A stretch of DNA of 64,000 bases from Carettochelys insculpta (taxonomy: Eukaryota; Chordata; Testudines; Carettochelyidae), in contig NC_134152.1 in NCBI RefSeq assembly GCF_033958435.1, forward strand, positions 21,302,001-21,366,000. The letters are read 5' to 3'. Of this stretch, positions 1-10,937 are shown in pieces; positions within the stretch are counted from its first letter, which is position 1; each line of letters opens with the position of its first letter. The notes under the pieces were generated by a model that had not been told where the DNA came from, did no database searches, and worked only from the letters and a program-made list of their open reading frames with translations. The translations under genes and the position numbers were made by a program.

Positions 1-1660
1 TTTGGAGCAGACAGAGCGGTGAGCACCTTGCATAGCTACTCACAGTTCAGTACTGCAGTGTCTGGAATGAGAGAGCCATGCAAAGAGGAATTCATTCACC
101 TTGCATGGCTTCACTCTGGGTTGCACATGTCCTGAGGCACACCCCTGCCACCTCAATTGGAATATGTTAAATTAAGCAAAAAGCGAGACAATTGTTTAGC
201 TCTTCACAAAGTTACGTGGGAAAGTCGAAGGACTGATATGACCACAGCACCTCACATGTAAATCCCCAGGTACCACTAGGTACAGGGAGCAGGTAGTCCC
301 ATACCCCAGTCTCTGAACATATGGTCCATATGACATGGGGCTGCATACACTGGCAAGGGAGACGTACTGCTGGCATTTGATATCACCCACTCAAGGTCAC
401 ATACTTTGGCTATAACTTAATCCTGCTCTCTACCACATTTAGGCCCCACGGATAGGGCCTTCATGTGAATCTTTGAATTCCCAAAAGCTCTCTCAGATAT
501 CCTCCTTACCCGCCCCTGAACAGCTCTGTAAGGTCCATTCACCAGTAGTGGCAGAATGAGGTCGTCAAGCACAATTGTAGCAGACCAGCACTGCCATTCA
601 CAGAACAGCAAAGAATAAAGTCAACATCCCTGAAAAGACATGTACCTCCCACAGTGAAGGACTAGCCATGCTGCTGACATAAAAGAACTGGTCAGAACCA
701 CTCGAAACATGTGCGATAGGAATTGCAGTGGCTAGCCCAGTTGAGTAAGCTGGATCACATGCCAACATCAAGACAAAGTTGCTTGAGCAAGCACCAACCA
801 GCTGTGCTCCAGTGGACACATAGGGCCAAAAGACCATCATAACATTAATCACAATGCTCAGTCTCCAAACAACCCAGCAATTAAGAGGCTGATCACACAG
901 TCCACAAATAACCATCCTTGCTCTGAGTCCCATTATGTGTCAGAAGCCTTAGGAGCAAGATGATTCAAATACACGTGGGTCATTGCTGCTTCTGGGAAGA
1001 GATGCATACACACTTGGTGCCACAGATCATTTGCATATTTATGCTGCAACACACTTTTGATTGGGAAATATGCCCACCTGACCTGAAGGCAGGTTGATTG
1101 CAATACACATGCATGTGACGAATGGCCGGATAGCATTTGAAAACTCACGATGGTGAGGAAGCCAGTCCACATCACCACCACCAGCTTGGCTGCCTCTCCA
1201 TTGAACTGAGGCACAAGAACGTGCGCATCACTTCTAGAAAACTATCAAAGGAAGACAAACTGACTGTCACACTGTGGCAAGATCTGCTATCCAGGACATG
1301 AAGGACAGCGAAGACCTTTTGGAGAACAAGCACTAGCCAAGAGCCCTCTGCTTGTAGTGGGGGGAAGGGAGAGGCTGGAGACCAAGATGGAAGGGGACAG
1401 AAGAGGAAACGTAGCAGATGACTCAGTAATCATACTTGGTGAGAAAATGCCGCTCCTGCATATGGAATTATCCTAGCTCCAGCTGCCAGTGCAGAGGAAA
1501 CAATAAGAAAGAGGATACATGGTCTGGCAATGATGTAATGTAATTTGATACCAGTAAATCTACAGAGTTCAGATCACGTGTATAAACTCAGTGTACAGCA
1601 GCAAAAAATAATTATAAGTAAGCTTTTAAAATAGTTTTCTCAACCTTTCTTCCTCCACCA
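1..1660. other. Intergenic sequence, no recognised gene
   Basis: Two adjacent minus-strand open frames (933-1214, 93 residues, and 598-933, 111 residues) and two shorter ones (417-611, 196-390) lie here. Their translations match no family I recognise, and I see no splice pattern joining them to a gene. They could be the decayed remains of a transposable element or chance frames. Confidence 0.4.
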
Positions 1661-1667
1661 TAATATA

Positions 1668-2139
1668 CAGCAACAGTTCTCACACTGGGGTCTGCAAGGG
1701 TATTCCAGGGTGTTCATAAGGGTACTTCAGGGGATCTACAACTCCTTCCCTGCCCTCCCAGGGTCTCCTGCATACCAGGAAAACAGCTGTTCAGAAGTGT
1801 GGGGGAGGTGTGGGAGGAGCAGGGACAAAGCACATTCAGGAGAAGGGGAGGAAAGTGGTGCAGCAGGGTGTAATTTTCTAGCTGTTTAGAGTTAATGATA
1901 ATAAAGAATAATTCCTTACCCAGAAATATATATGCATCACTGTCTAACAAGAAATAATAATGAAATAATAGTGTTAATAGGACAATAGTTTCTAAACTAA
2001 GAATTAATGAATAGAGCTTTTCATGAACACTGATTGTTTTTTCTTCAAATGTAACTAAACACCAGTAGAGTTGGGGATCTGACAACACCTCTGAATCAAA
2101 ATGGGGGGTCCTCACATTGATAAAGTTTGAGAACTGCTG
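1668..2139. mobile_element. hAT-like non-autonomous DNA element
   Basis: The left end reads CAGCAACAGTTCTCACACTG and the right end is the complement of CAGCAGTTCTCAAACTTTAT, giving imperfect terminal inverted repeats of the CAG...TTCTCA type common in vertebrate hAT (Charlie-like) elements. The interior is a GC-rich left half and an AT-rich right half. The open frame on the minus strand (1714-2187) runs across the right terminus, so it is not a gene. No convincing 8-base duplication was seen. Confidence 0.5.
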
Positions 2140-2383
2140 ATTCTTGGTTCTCTGGAAGATTTTATCCGTAACATTATTTCTCACCAATTTAAGTCATTAG
2201 TGTTTACGTGCTTATGTGATTCCTTTGTCTAATCCTCCCTCGTGATTCTGTGGGTATTGCTGATCTCTCTGGCTCTGTATTTCTTTGTGTCATGCATTTG
2301 GCATCCTGCACTGATGGATAAACACCCAGTGGCAGCTGGATTTCTGAGCTTGTGTTGGCAACTGAACATAAGTACTTGAGTAG

Positions 2384-2523
2384 GGACACCCCTAGGAGAG
2401 AGTGTATCTGTATTAGCAAGTACTAACTCATGTTGTATTAATGTGTTCTAGTATATCTAGTACTGTTAATACAATGTGAATTGGTAGATGCTAATACAGA
2501 TACACTCCTGCTAAGGGGTGTCC
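2384..2523. mobile_element. Short foldback (MITE) element with long inverted repeats
   Basis: About 35 bases at each end are near-perfect inverted repeats: the left arm starts GGACACCCCTAGGAGAGAGT and the right arm ends CTGCTAAGGGGTGTCC. Only about 70 bases separate the arms, so the whole unit could fold into a hairpin. Length and structure fit a miniature inverted-repeat DNA transposon. The superfamily is not clear. Confidence 0.6.
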
Positions 2524-3630
2524 TCTTTGTAGAACAGTCACATAGGGTAACCCTAATATGACAGGTATAAAGCACACAAATGTTTGGCCTCCACTTAAAT
2601 GTTACACTGGAAATCCTACACCCTTGACTGACATAGCAATGCCAACACAACCCCAGCATAGATGCAGCTGTGTCGATCGAAGATTGCTTCCGTTAATGTA
2701 GCTAACTTCATTCATAGTAGTGGTGTGCCTGCACGGACATTAAAAAGCTTCTGTTGGTGTAGGCTGAATTATGTGTGTGTGTGGGGGGGGTGCTATTACA
2801 ACAGCTACACTGCCACAGGCTGTGTGGTATGTACGTGCAGCCCATATCTGCAGACTTTTGAATTATATATGACTGCTTTGTTGATGACACGGCTGTTGAC
2901 TGCCTGCCAAGGACTATTGACTTTCCCACAGAACTTGTTTGGTCCACAGATTTTTTTTTTTTCTGCCTTTTAATATCAAAGTACTAGCTGCTTTTCTCTT
3001 CTGTCTGTGCTTTCTCTCCTGCCAGCTCTGGAAATATATGCCTCTGTCTTCTATATAAAGCTCATCACAGATATAGTAAATTTACCCTTAGATAGCTGAG
3101 CCTGATGCTTGAATAGGCTAGCAAGCTGAGTGTACCCCGAGGAAGGCTGGGATTTGCCTGCTCTAAAATTGTTCTAAAAATTAATTCCTGGTTCTGTTAG
3201 CTACTGACAACTGCTATGTTTTTCATGCCTTGAGACTGAGACGTATTTTCACCTCAGGAAAAAAGAGCAGAAAAAAGCTGATCTGTGACAAGGGATCATA
3301 GGCTCTCAGGCCCACCGACATGGTGAGCGGAGCAGGCAAAGGGGACAGTTGCACAGGGGCCTAGCATTCCAAAGGGCTCCAGCACTCCGGCCCCCATCAC
3401 TGCTACTTTGGCAATGGCTGTGGCCAGAGCGCTGGGCCCCTTTGAAACACCACAGCTCTGTGCAGCTAGGCGCGGGAGAAATGTCGTGGTCTGAACAATA
3501 CTAAGGGCTGACTGCCCTAAGCCCCGCCCCTTCTGTCCTCTGCCCTGCCCCTGACTGGGGCACGGAGCCAGGCCTGCCACCTACCTTGCCTCCAGGCCCG
3601 TAGCAGCTGTTGGCTCCGGTGTAGGCTCTA
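2524..3630. other. Intergenic sequence without recognised features
   Basis: Contains a short GT/G-rich microsatellite at about 2770-2790 and ordinary unique sequence. Open frames on both strands overlap each other and look like chance. No exon or repeat family was recognised. Confidence 0.4.
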
Positions 3631-4032
3631 CAGCGGTGGTGGGCAATCTGCAGCCAGAGGGTTGCATACAGCCTATCCAGGTTCTATGGGTAGCCTGCAA
3701 GACATTTTGTTCACAGTTGCCCATGTGCAGGAATGCCAGATTACCCTAGTTCCTGTCTGCATAGCTTTTCCCTAGTGGTATTATTGAAGTGACACACACG
3801 TAAAGGAAGGACACGTGAAGTGAGGTGCATGCTGATTGCCCACAGCATTGACTGCAAGAGCCGTGCACTCCCTCTGCCTCCAGTCAACACACTGCTGTGG
3901 TTGCACCTGAGGACCCTGCAAATTCTAGGTAAGTGCAGTTAGCAAAACTACACTATACCGGGAGACAATCTTGTGGCCCAATGAGATGAAGGAGAGCCAC
4001 TCCTGCAGCCTAGCTTAGATTGCCCATCACTG
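3631..4032. mobile_element. hAT-like non-autonomous DNA element
   Basis: The left terminus CAGCGGTGGTGGGCAATCTG and the right terminus (complement of CAGTGATGGGCAATCTAAGC) form terminal inverted repeats. The interior repeats 'TTGCCCA' and 'GTGGCCC' motifs typical of vertebrate hAT MITEs with CAG.GGTGGGCAA ends. Flanking 8-mers do not match well, so the target duplication has decayed or the true ends differ slightly. Confidence 0.65.
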
Positions 4033-4058
4033 CCCTAAAGTAACACATATAGTAAATG

Positions 4059-4240
4059 CAACAAGGGGTCCTGCGGCACCTTATAGATGAACAGAAATGT
4101 ATGAGCATAAGTTCCTGCATCTGACGACATGGGTGTTTGCCCAGGAAAGCTTATGCTCATACATTTCTGTTCGTCTATCAGGTGCTGCAGGACCCCTCGT
4201 TGCTTTTGCAGATCCAGACTAACACAGCTACCCCTCTGAT
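4059..4240 (+). mobile_element. Penelope-like retroelement 3' end with inverted 5' segment (subfamily 1)
   Basis: The 3' part, ending in GCTACCCCTCTGAT, is the standard tail of this reptile Penelope-like family on the plus strand. The 5' part (4059 to about 4112) is the same sequence in reverse complement, so the copy is a head-to-head palindrome. A perfect 12-base duplication, ATATAGTAAATG, flanks it at 4047-4058 and 4241-4252. That shows it is one insertion event rather than two independent ones. Confidence 0.85.
4116..4164 (+). ncRNA. Hammerhead ribozyme motif in Penelope-like element (degenerate)
   Basis: The core CTGACGA (4121-4127), a stem II built from TGGG/CCCA, GAAA (4145-4148) and a tiny helix III GC-TTAT-GC followed by TC reproduce a type I hammerhead. 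Cleavage would fall after 4158. Stem I pairs over only about five positions with one mismatch, so activity is doubtful. Hammerheads are known in Penelope-like elements. Confidence 0.55.
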
Positions 4241-4252
4241 ATATAGTAAATG

Positions 4253-5350
4253 GTGACCCTCCCATGGAGTGGGAGAGTCAGCGGAGCATCTCTGGAGCCA
4301 TTAAAGTCTGTGGAGCTAAGAAGGTGCAATTTCAAGACTGTATGAAAATTCTGCCACACAGGAACTGATAAACTCAGAAACTGAGTTGCTCTGGATTTTT
4401 CCCTATGCAGGACAACAATGATTTTTGTGCATAAAGTACGTTCCATTTTTCCTGATTACAGGGCTATCTGTTGTCTCACTTTGGGGGTTGGAGGAAGTTA
4501 GACATTTAGTCCTTTCTACACAGGGGTTTGAACACTTGTTAATTTCTTAGCAAATGGTTTTTAACGTGGGTCTTACTAGAAATGTGCTAACTCATTTGTA
4601 GATGTCAGTTTAGACAGGACCACTGTCCACTGGTGTATTCTGCTCTGCCTTCAGATTGTTTACTGAATTTCCAGATGTCTTGTAAAGTATCAAGAGCTTC
4701 TATTTAATGCACGGCTTTGTGGTTTAATTTCAGAGGTGAAGCTCTTATTATACTGCTGTGATTTAGCTTCATGGAGTGTTGATTTGAGATCTTGGCTGCC
4801 CTGGTGCAGTGGAAAGATGTTCATGTTTAAAATGTGAGCAGATGCTGAAAATATAACGAACGATCTGCTAGTCTCAGTTTAAGAAGTCAGTGGGGAAAGG
4901 ACAAAACACACAAGTACCAAAATAAAAAAAACCCACCAAGTATACCTTCTGTGCACCTCTATACAAAAGAAACTCTTACTTCTAGTTAGTGAACAAATGG
5001 CATTTCACCAGGAAAGGTTAATGTTCCCAGGCTGGGAAACTGTAGCCCTAAACTATGCTTCTTTTACAGCCTAGGAACACACCCACAAACAATTTTTATA
5101 GCATTCTAAGGGAAAAGAAAACACAGTAATATGCCAGTGCAGTACAGTCAAGAGCATGTAGCCTGGCAGTTCAGGTACCTTATCTCAAAATGTGAGCAAT
5201 TCCACCACTATTGACAGGTCTTGAAATCAAACTGGAAATGAAAAAAACTGGATTTTTTTCCTCCTTGTTTCACATTTCCTGCATTTCTCTACAAAGCAGC
5301 ATCTATGAGAACAAATAGCTAGGTGAGCAGAGGGATGGTCTGTATACTGT
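4253..5350. other. Intergenic sequence without recognised features
   Basis: Unique-looking, AT-rich sequence. No coding exon, RNA gene or repeat family was recognised. Confidence 0.4.
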
Positions 5351-5363
5351 TTGATAAGAACCT

Positions 5364-6479
5364 CAAGAAGTCTGGTAGCACCTTATAAATGTATTTTGGA
5401 GCATAAGCTTTTGTGGGCAAAGACCTGCTTCATCAGATGCATGTGGGGGGGGTTCTACAGGAGGGTCTAAATTTATAGGCTCATGAAAAGGAAGCAGTCC
5501 CAGTCAAGAAGAGGGCCAGAGTTGACAAGGTCAATTCAGTCAAGGGAGATGTGGCCCGTTATCAGCAGCTAATGTGGAGGTGTGAAAATCAAGAGGGGAG
5601 AAACTGTTTTTGTAATTGGTCAGCCACTCCCAGTCTCTGTTCAATCCTTGGTTGATGGTGTCAAATTTGCAAATGAATTGCAGCTTTGCAGTTTCTCTTT
5701 GGAGTCTGTTTTTGAAGATTTTTTGTTGCAGGATGGCTACTTTTAAATCTGTTATTGCATGTGCAGGGAGATTGAAGTGTTCTCCTGACGTACAGGTTTT
5801 GGTATGTTACCATTTCTGATATCATCAGTGGTCTACAACCCATCCTGGACAACAGTCCTTCACTCTCACAAACCTTGGGAGGCAGGCCAGTCCACCTGCA
5901 GACAGCCTGCCAACCTGAAACAAATTCTTACCAGCAACTATAGATCACACCACAGTAACTGTAACCCAGGAACCAATCCCTGCAACAAACCTCGGTGCCA
6001 ACTCTGCTCACGTATCTACACCAGCAACACCATCACAGGACCTAACCACATGAACCACACCATCGGGCTCATTCACCTGCACATCTACTCATGTAATATA
6101 TACCATCATGTGCCAGCAATGCCCCACTGCAATATACGTTAGTCAAACTGGTCAGTCTCTACCTAAAAGAATAAACGGACACAAGTCAGATATTAGGAAT
6201 GGTAACATACAAAAACATGTAGGTGAACACCTCAGTTACCCTGGACTCTCGGTAACTGAAGTGACCTTGTCAACTCTGGTCCTTCTCTTGACTGTGGGAC
6301 TGTCTCCTTTTCATAAGCCTATAAATTTAGACCCTCCTCTGGAACCCCCACTCATGCATCTGACGAAGCGGGTCTTTGCCCACAAAAGCTTATGCTCCAA
6401 AACATGTTAGTCTGTAAGGTGCCACAGGATTTCTTGTTGTTTTCGAAGATACAGACTAACTTGGCTATCCCTCTGATAC
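5364..6479 (+). mobile_element. Penelope-like retroelement with inverted 5' segment (subfamily 1)
   Basis: The plus-strand part (about 5816-6479) carries the end of the coding region (GIY-YIG endonuclease) and the standard tail with a degenerate hammerhead core. The leading part (5364 to about 5815) is element sequence on the opposite strand, beginning with the reverse complement of the tail region. A 13-base duplication, TTGATAAGAACCT, lies at 5351-5363 and 6480-6492. The copy is therefore a single insertion with an internal 5' inversion, the structure usual for Penelope elements. Confidence 0.85.
5860..6330 (+). pseudogene. Penelope GIY-YIG endonuclease remnant
   Basis: The translation shows a cysteine-rich linker (CNKPRCQLCSRIY near 5980) followed by the GIY-YIG region. 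In it the usual YIGQT motif reads YVSQTGQSL (about 6136-6162), then KRINGHKSDIRNG and, further on, a VGEHL segment where other copies have HF...GHS. The domain normally nicks target DNA for this class of retroelement. It is broken by a frameshift near 6110, and the second motif glycine is replaced by serine, so this copy is dead. Confidence 0.7.
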
Positions 6480-6492
6480 TTGATAAGAACCT

Positions 6493-7475
6493 GTTTTTCT
6501 TGTTAAATCTTGCGATCACCCTCAAAAATACAAAACATAAATCAGGGAAACTTGTGAAGCAGACTGTACTCTTCTCAGCAGACCTTTTTCAATCCCATTT
6601 TTTATATTCCTTTCTCAGCGTGAGTTGTATGCATGCAGCTGACCAGATGACAAGGGAAAAGCCTACCTGCAAACACATTGCATGAAACCAAAGGCTGCAT
6701 TCTCTGTGACGCTTTTAGAATGAAAGTACCACATACAGAGCAGCAACCAAACAAGTGCCTCCTAACTCAGGCCCCTGGTGCCTGATAAGGTCCTGCTTTT
6801 TGGGAATCCTACCTGGTCAGCACTTCTTCCTCAAACACACCACACACATGAAATGCCTCATGTGAAACCTTGACAGTTAAGCCAAAGGATCCAATCACCT
6901 CTTAGTTGTGGAACCATCCCTCCTCCTTCTTCTGCAACCTGACTTCCCTCCCACAGGGATAACAGTTTAGGCAGCAGGGTAACTCCATTAATTATTAACA
7001 CTAATTGCATGGTAAATTGACACAGCTCTTTACAAACATGTAGCAATAATTAACTGTGCTGCTTATTACCTGGTCCCCCCTTCGAACAACTCCTATTCTT
7101 GCACCGCGCCAATAGATAGCGAAACTAATCAGCCCTAGAGAAGCAAACATGCCATTGTTTGGATATGCCCTTGTCTGAGATTGAGCCTCTGAAGAAACCA
7201 CTTGCCTGTTAGGTTACTGAGTGACTGGCGAGCTGCAGGCCTGGACTTCAGGAGCCTTTATTCTTTTTCAAGCAGTAATAAAACGGTTGTACAAAATTTG
7301 CATCCTCAAATGCAGCACATTTCATCTGGCTTAAGGTTTTGCTAGAGGCTTGAAACCTGGGCAAAGGCTCACCTAAAAGTTTGCAAATAGCATTTCAAAG
7401 CAGCTTAGGTTGACTTTCCATGAGAGAATAGACCACAGACTGTCTGCACTAGTGGGAACTTTCTGGTAGACTTTA
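6493..7475. other. Intergenic sequence without recognised features
   Basis: Unique-looking sequence. No exon or repeat family was identified. Confidence 0.4.
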
Positions 7476-7478
7476 CAG

Positions 7479-8100
7479 CAGGGGTAGGGAACCTTTACTG
7501 ACCTATGGACAAATCAGTTGGAAGCCATTCAAATGAGAAGCCTAAGGGTACATGGGGATAATACACTTTGCAGAGCCCTCTAGGCCCTGGGGTGGGGCCA
7601 AAAAAGAAGAATTCAGTGCAGGAAGGAACTCCCAGGAAGTGGGCTTGGGGTGTGGGGTCTGGGTGGGAAGGTGGTGCAGGAACCAGCTGGGAATTAAGGA
7701 GTCTGGGCAAGAGTGGGGTGCAGGAACAGGCTGTGGGTAGGGGTCTGGGCAGGAGGGGATATGGGAGAGAAATGGGGTCTGAGTGGGAGAGGTTGCAGGA
7801 GAGGGGTTTGGGGTCTGGGGGGAGGAAGGGTGTAGGAGTGTTTGGGGTGCTGGGTCTGGCAGGGAGGAGTCAGGGTGTGGGGAAGGGGTCTGGAAAGCAG
7901 GGGGCAGGAGCAGGATGTGGATGGGGAGTCAAGGGGAGTAGGGAGGATCTGGGCAGGAAGTGGGTGAGTGACAGAAGTGTAGCTTACTTGGCAGCACCCC
8001 TGGACGCACCTCACTCTATGTGCCCTCTCCCCATCACTCCCAGGCCTGGCCCTCCGCTGCTCTGATTGGCCAGAATTCCAGCCAATCATAGCAGCAGAAT
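7479..8100. repeat. GC-rich hAT-like repeat with internal G-rich minisatellite
   Basis: The segment opens with CAGGGGTAGGGAACC, a hAT-type terminus. From about 7610 to 7975 the plus strand is a degenerate tandem array of units around 30-36 bases, built on 'TGCAGGAG.GGGG.CTGGG'. It has many runs of three or more guanines and could form G-quadruplexes. Open frames here on both strands (7568-8065, 7694-8398) result from the repeat having few stops and are not genes. The right terminus was not defined. Confidence 0.5.
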
Positions 8101-8397
8101 GGCACCTTTGGGACATGCTGCAGCTGCTGCTCCCTGTCCCCTTTCCCCAGCTGGGGGAACCGCAGCGAGCGGCAGTAGTGCCACAGAGCCCCTTGCTGCC
8201 CCCGCAGCCCCCTGCTAGAGCCCATGGGCCAGGCCTGGCTCCAGCTTGCTTGGTCCAGGCCGTGATGCTTTGGGCTCCCCACCCTGCTCCCTGCCACAGG
8301 CCAGATGTTGGGGAGGGGGACCCAGGCCTTGGGGTCTGGATCCAAGCAAGCCGCAGTGGAAAAGAACATTCTATGCTAGTGGAAAAGAACATAATCA

Positions 8398-8462
8398 CTT
8401 CTCACCTGCAGGACTTGAACTCACCAGTTGGGGTCTCTTTTATACGCACTGAACTACAAGAG
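8398..8462 (-). repeat. tRNA-derived SINE head
   Basis: On the minus strand there is an A-box-like TAGTTCAGTGCG and a B-box-like GAGTTCAAGTCC about 35 bases apart, the internal promoter of RNA polymerase III. There is no acceptor-stem closure, so it is a SINE-like relic rather than a tRNA gene. Confidence 0.5.
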
Positions 8463-8696
8463 AATTAAAGGGATGTAAGGTGCACCTACTCAGGCTAGTG
8501 TTCTGTCTCTCTCTAGTGCCCTACCTGAGATGCACCCATACAACAGAAATGCAACCCAAGACAAATCTGAACAAACAGAACCTGCTATTGGGTCACATTG
8601 GAAGCTTTTTTATTTTATTAACTCAGTCCATCCTCATGACTGGTTGAGAGAAGAGGACTTGGTATACAACTGAGGAGAATGGCAGGTTTGCAGAAC

Positions 8697-8965
8697 AAAA
8701 CAAAGCAAAAAAGCGGTCCTGTAGCACTTTAAAAATTAACAAAATAATTTATTAGGTGATGAGCTTTCGTGGGACAGACCCACTTCTTCAGATCTGGAAA
8801 ATTCTTTAGATCTGAAAATTCAGATCCAGATCAGAAGAAGTGGGTCTTTCCCACGAAAGCTCATCGCCTAATAAATTATTTTGTTAGTCTTTAAAGTGCC
8901 ACAGGACTGCTTTTTTGTTTTGCTTTGTGAGGATAGGGACTAACATGGCTAACTCTCTGTAACTA
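8697..8965 (+). mobile_element. Penelope-like retroelement, palindromic 3' end (subfamily 2)
   Basis: Two copies of the subfamily-2 tail face each other: the reverse complement at about 8697-8805 and the forward copy at about 8815-8965, ending in GGACTAACATGGCTAACTCT. The arms share 'AAATTATTTTGTTAGTC' and 'AGTGGGTCT...CCCACGAAAGC'. The central spacer repeats AGATC motifs. A target duplication was not clear. The minus arm retains CTGAAGA, stem II and GAAA of a hammerhead; in the plus arm the core is changed to CAGAAGA. Confidence 0.75.
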
Positions 8966-9895
8966 TTCACCGGGTTTGCACAAGAGCATCTTTAAAGCAC
9001 TCTCTATGGTCAGGGTTGAAGGTCATTGTGTTGAATGGACAGTACCACTCACAGGACTTTGACACTGGGGAGGTTACTGCCATTTTCTTTTAATGCATTC
9101 TCCTGTTTAATTGCTCATATATTTTTATTCTGTCTGTTCACTAGCTAGTTCTGCAATGCTGCAGATTTCACTGGACTTACAATACTTATTCACAAAGGCT
9201 CACACTTACTCAACACTGGCCCTGGATTTATTCTAACTATAAATTACCCAGTCCAGTATTTTCTTGGTTTCAAAGCACAGGCTTGAGGAGCAATTCATCC
9301 TCTGATCCCTTATCCAAAGGTATCTTTACTAAGTCCAATGCCCTGCAGAGATGAACAGTGCAAAGAGCAGCTGGCTCACCTCCAAGCCAACACTTACTGT
9401 TTCACTTTAACTAAACCTCTGGGAAACTATGCATTGAAATGCATTGGTAAAAAAAGGCTCAGCTCCTCCTACAGACCTGAATAAGTGATGTTTAATTGTT
9501 ACCTGTTGTTAATGCTACGTTATAGTGCAGGAAGCCTTGCCCACCTGTTTCCAGCTGTCCTAAGCAATGAACTGTATAAAGGGAAAGAAACAAACAATAG
9601 CTATTTTTCATAAAACTGGGAAAGCATCTTCAAACCCCTGGGCATTGTGGAATATGATCAGTGTGGCCCTCTTTAAGCTTTAAGGTGCTGAAATCCAGAG
9701 CAAAGTCAGTGTTGTGAAAAGTCAGCAAAGTGAAATGCTGCAGCAGCAGGAGAAGGAAAAACACACTGGGGAGCAAATACACAGAGAAAAGGCAGATTAA
9801 CAGCAATTGCCAATGGAGGTATTTGCTTCCGGGATCATGGAGACTTTTAATGGGAAATACAGAAATGCAATAGTTGGTTCAGATAACGATTATTA
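8966..9895. other. Intergenic sequence without recognised features
   Basis: Unique-looking sequence. No supported coding region or repeat was found. Confidence 0.4.
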
Positions 9896-9897
9896 CT

Positions 9898-10054
9898 AGT
9901 GTTCCCTGTGAGATTCGGGTGCCATCCAGCTGATTAGCAGAGTGCCCACAGCCAGCAGCATGTTTCTTTGGGTGGTGCACATCCACACATGCCTCGGTGC
10001 ACATAACATTTATTCTGCACATGGATGGAAAAAAATTAGAGGGAATACTGGTTA
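9898..10054 (-). mobile_element. MITE of the AGTGTTCCCT family
   Basis: The ends read AGTGTTCCCTGTGAG and TTAGAGGGAATACTGG, an imperfect inverted repeat. The interior (GTGCACATCC, TGCCTCGGTGCACATAA) matches two other copies in the window at 29336-29540 and 41226-41416, which lie in the opposite orientation. It is a non-autonomous DNA element; the superfamily is uncertain (hAT-like ends). Confidence 0.65.
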
Positions 10055-10059
10055 TTGCT

Positions 10060-10590
10060 CCTGTCTAATTGAAGAGTGATTGACAACCTCCCTGCAATAG
10101 GAAATAAAGACATAATATGTAGCATTTGACAACCCAAAGAAAAACCAGGTAATTTAAAGTTAACTCTAAAGCCTCATCTAAAAAAACAAAAAAAAAGTGA
10201 ATTGGTTTAACTAAATCAATGTGAAATTAATATAAAGCAGTGTAAATGTATATGCAGTTAAACCAGTTTAACCGCTGCTTACACTAACTGATCTTAGTTC
10301 AGCAATTTGCTGGTGAAAACTGAAGCAATTTAAGTGAAGGTTAAACCAGTGTACATCCATCCACCTTAGGAGTTTATATTGTTTGACTAGATTGACTTGG
10401 TCTCCACTTCCTGCTTTTTTGGGCTTGTTGCCCAACTTCAGTATTACTAGACCATTTTTTTGAAAAGGCTATCTATGAAAGGCAGAAACAGCTGACAAAG
10501 AGTGTCTCACACTGGTTTACATCAACTCCACTGGCCTCAAGGGAACTTCTCCTGGTTTTCATGTGTACTAGAGTGGATTGTGGGCAGGAG
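10060..10590. other. Intergenic sequence without recognised features
   Basis: AT-rich sequence with several 'GTTTAAACC/GGTTTAAC' motifs between 10200 and 10360 that may be a decayed inverted-repeat element. Nothing firm. Confidence 0.35.
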
Positions 10591-10596
10591 GGAATG

Positions 10597-10665
10597 AAAC
10601 TGAGACATTAGGGGTTAAAGCCATGTGTTCTACTACCTGAACCAAAAGCCACTTGGCCCTCAGCT
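10597..10665 (-). repeat. tRNA-derived SINE fragment
   Basis: On the minus strand, TGGCTTTTGGTTCAGGTAGT resembles a tRNA A box and TGTCTCAGTTTC a decayed B box. The sequence is related to the elements at 14428, 20788 and 22833. Confidence 0.45.
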
Positions 10666-10937
10666 AAGGCTGGAGAGCAGAAACTTCACTCTCCCCCGTC
10701 AGTGGTCTCCGAGCCTCAGAGTCACACATGTAACAGTAGAATCAGGCTCAAAAGTTGCCTAGAGTTTTGCAGGGAAGTGATGCTCTTTGGCTGGACACGT
10801 GTTTTCACCAGTGACCTTTGTGTACAGACAAACATACCTCCCCCCAGTTCTCTTGATAGCAACATCCATTCCTCGCATACAGAGATGAATGATCAAAATG
10901 ATTCTCATCACCTGTCTTGAAGTAATTCAAATATACC
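10666..10937. other. Intergenic sequence
   Basis: No supported feature seen. The 72-residue frame at 10702 resembles nothing known. Confidence 0.35.

Noticed and set aside
1714..2187. 157-residue minus-strand frame
   Set aside because: Crosses the right end of a hAT-like element and resembles no transposase.
7694..8398. 234-residue minus-strand frame and 165-residue plus-strand frame at 7568
   Set aside because: Composition artefact of a G-rich tandem array in a hAT-like repeat. No domain or splice support.
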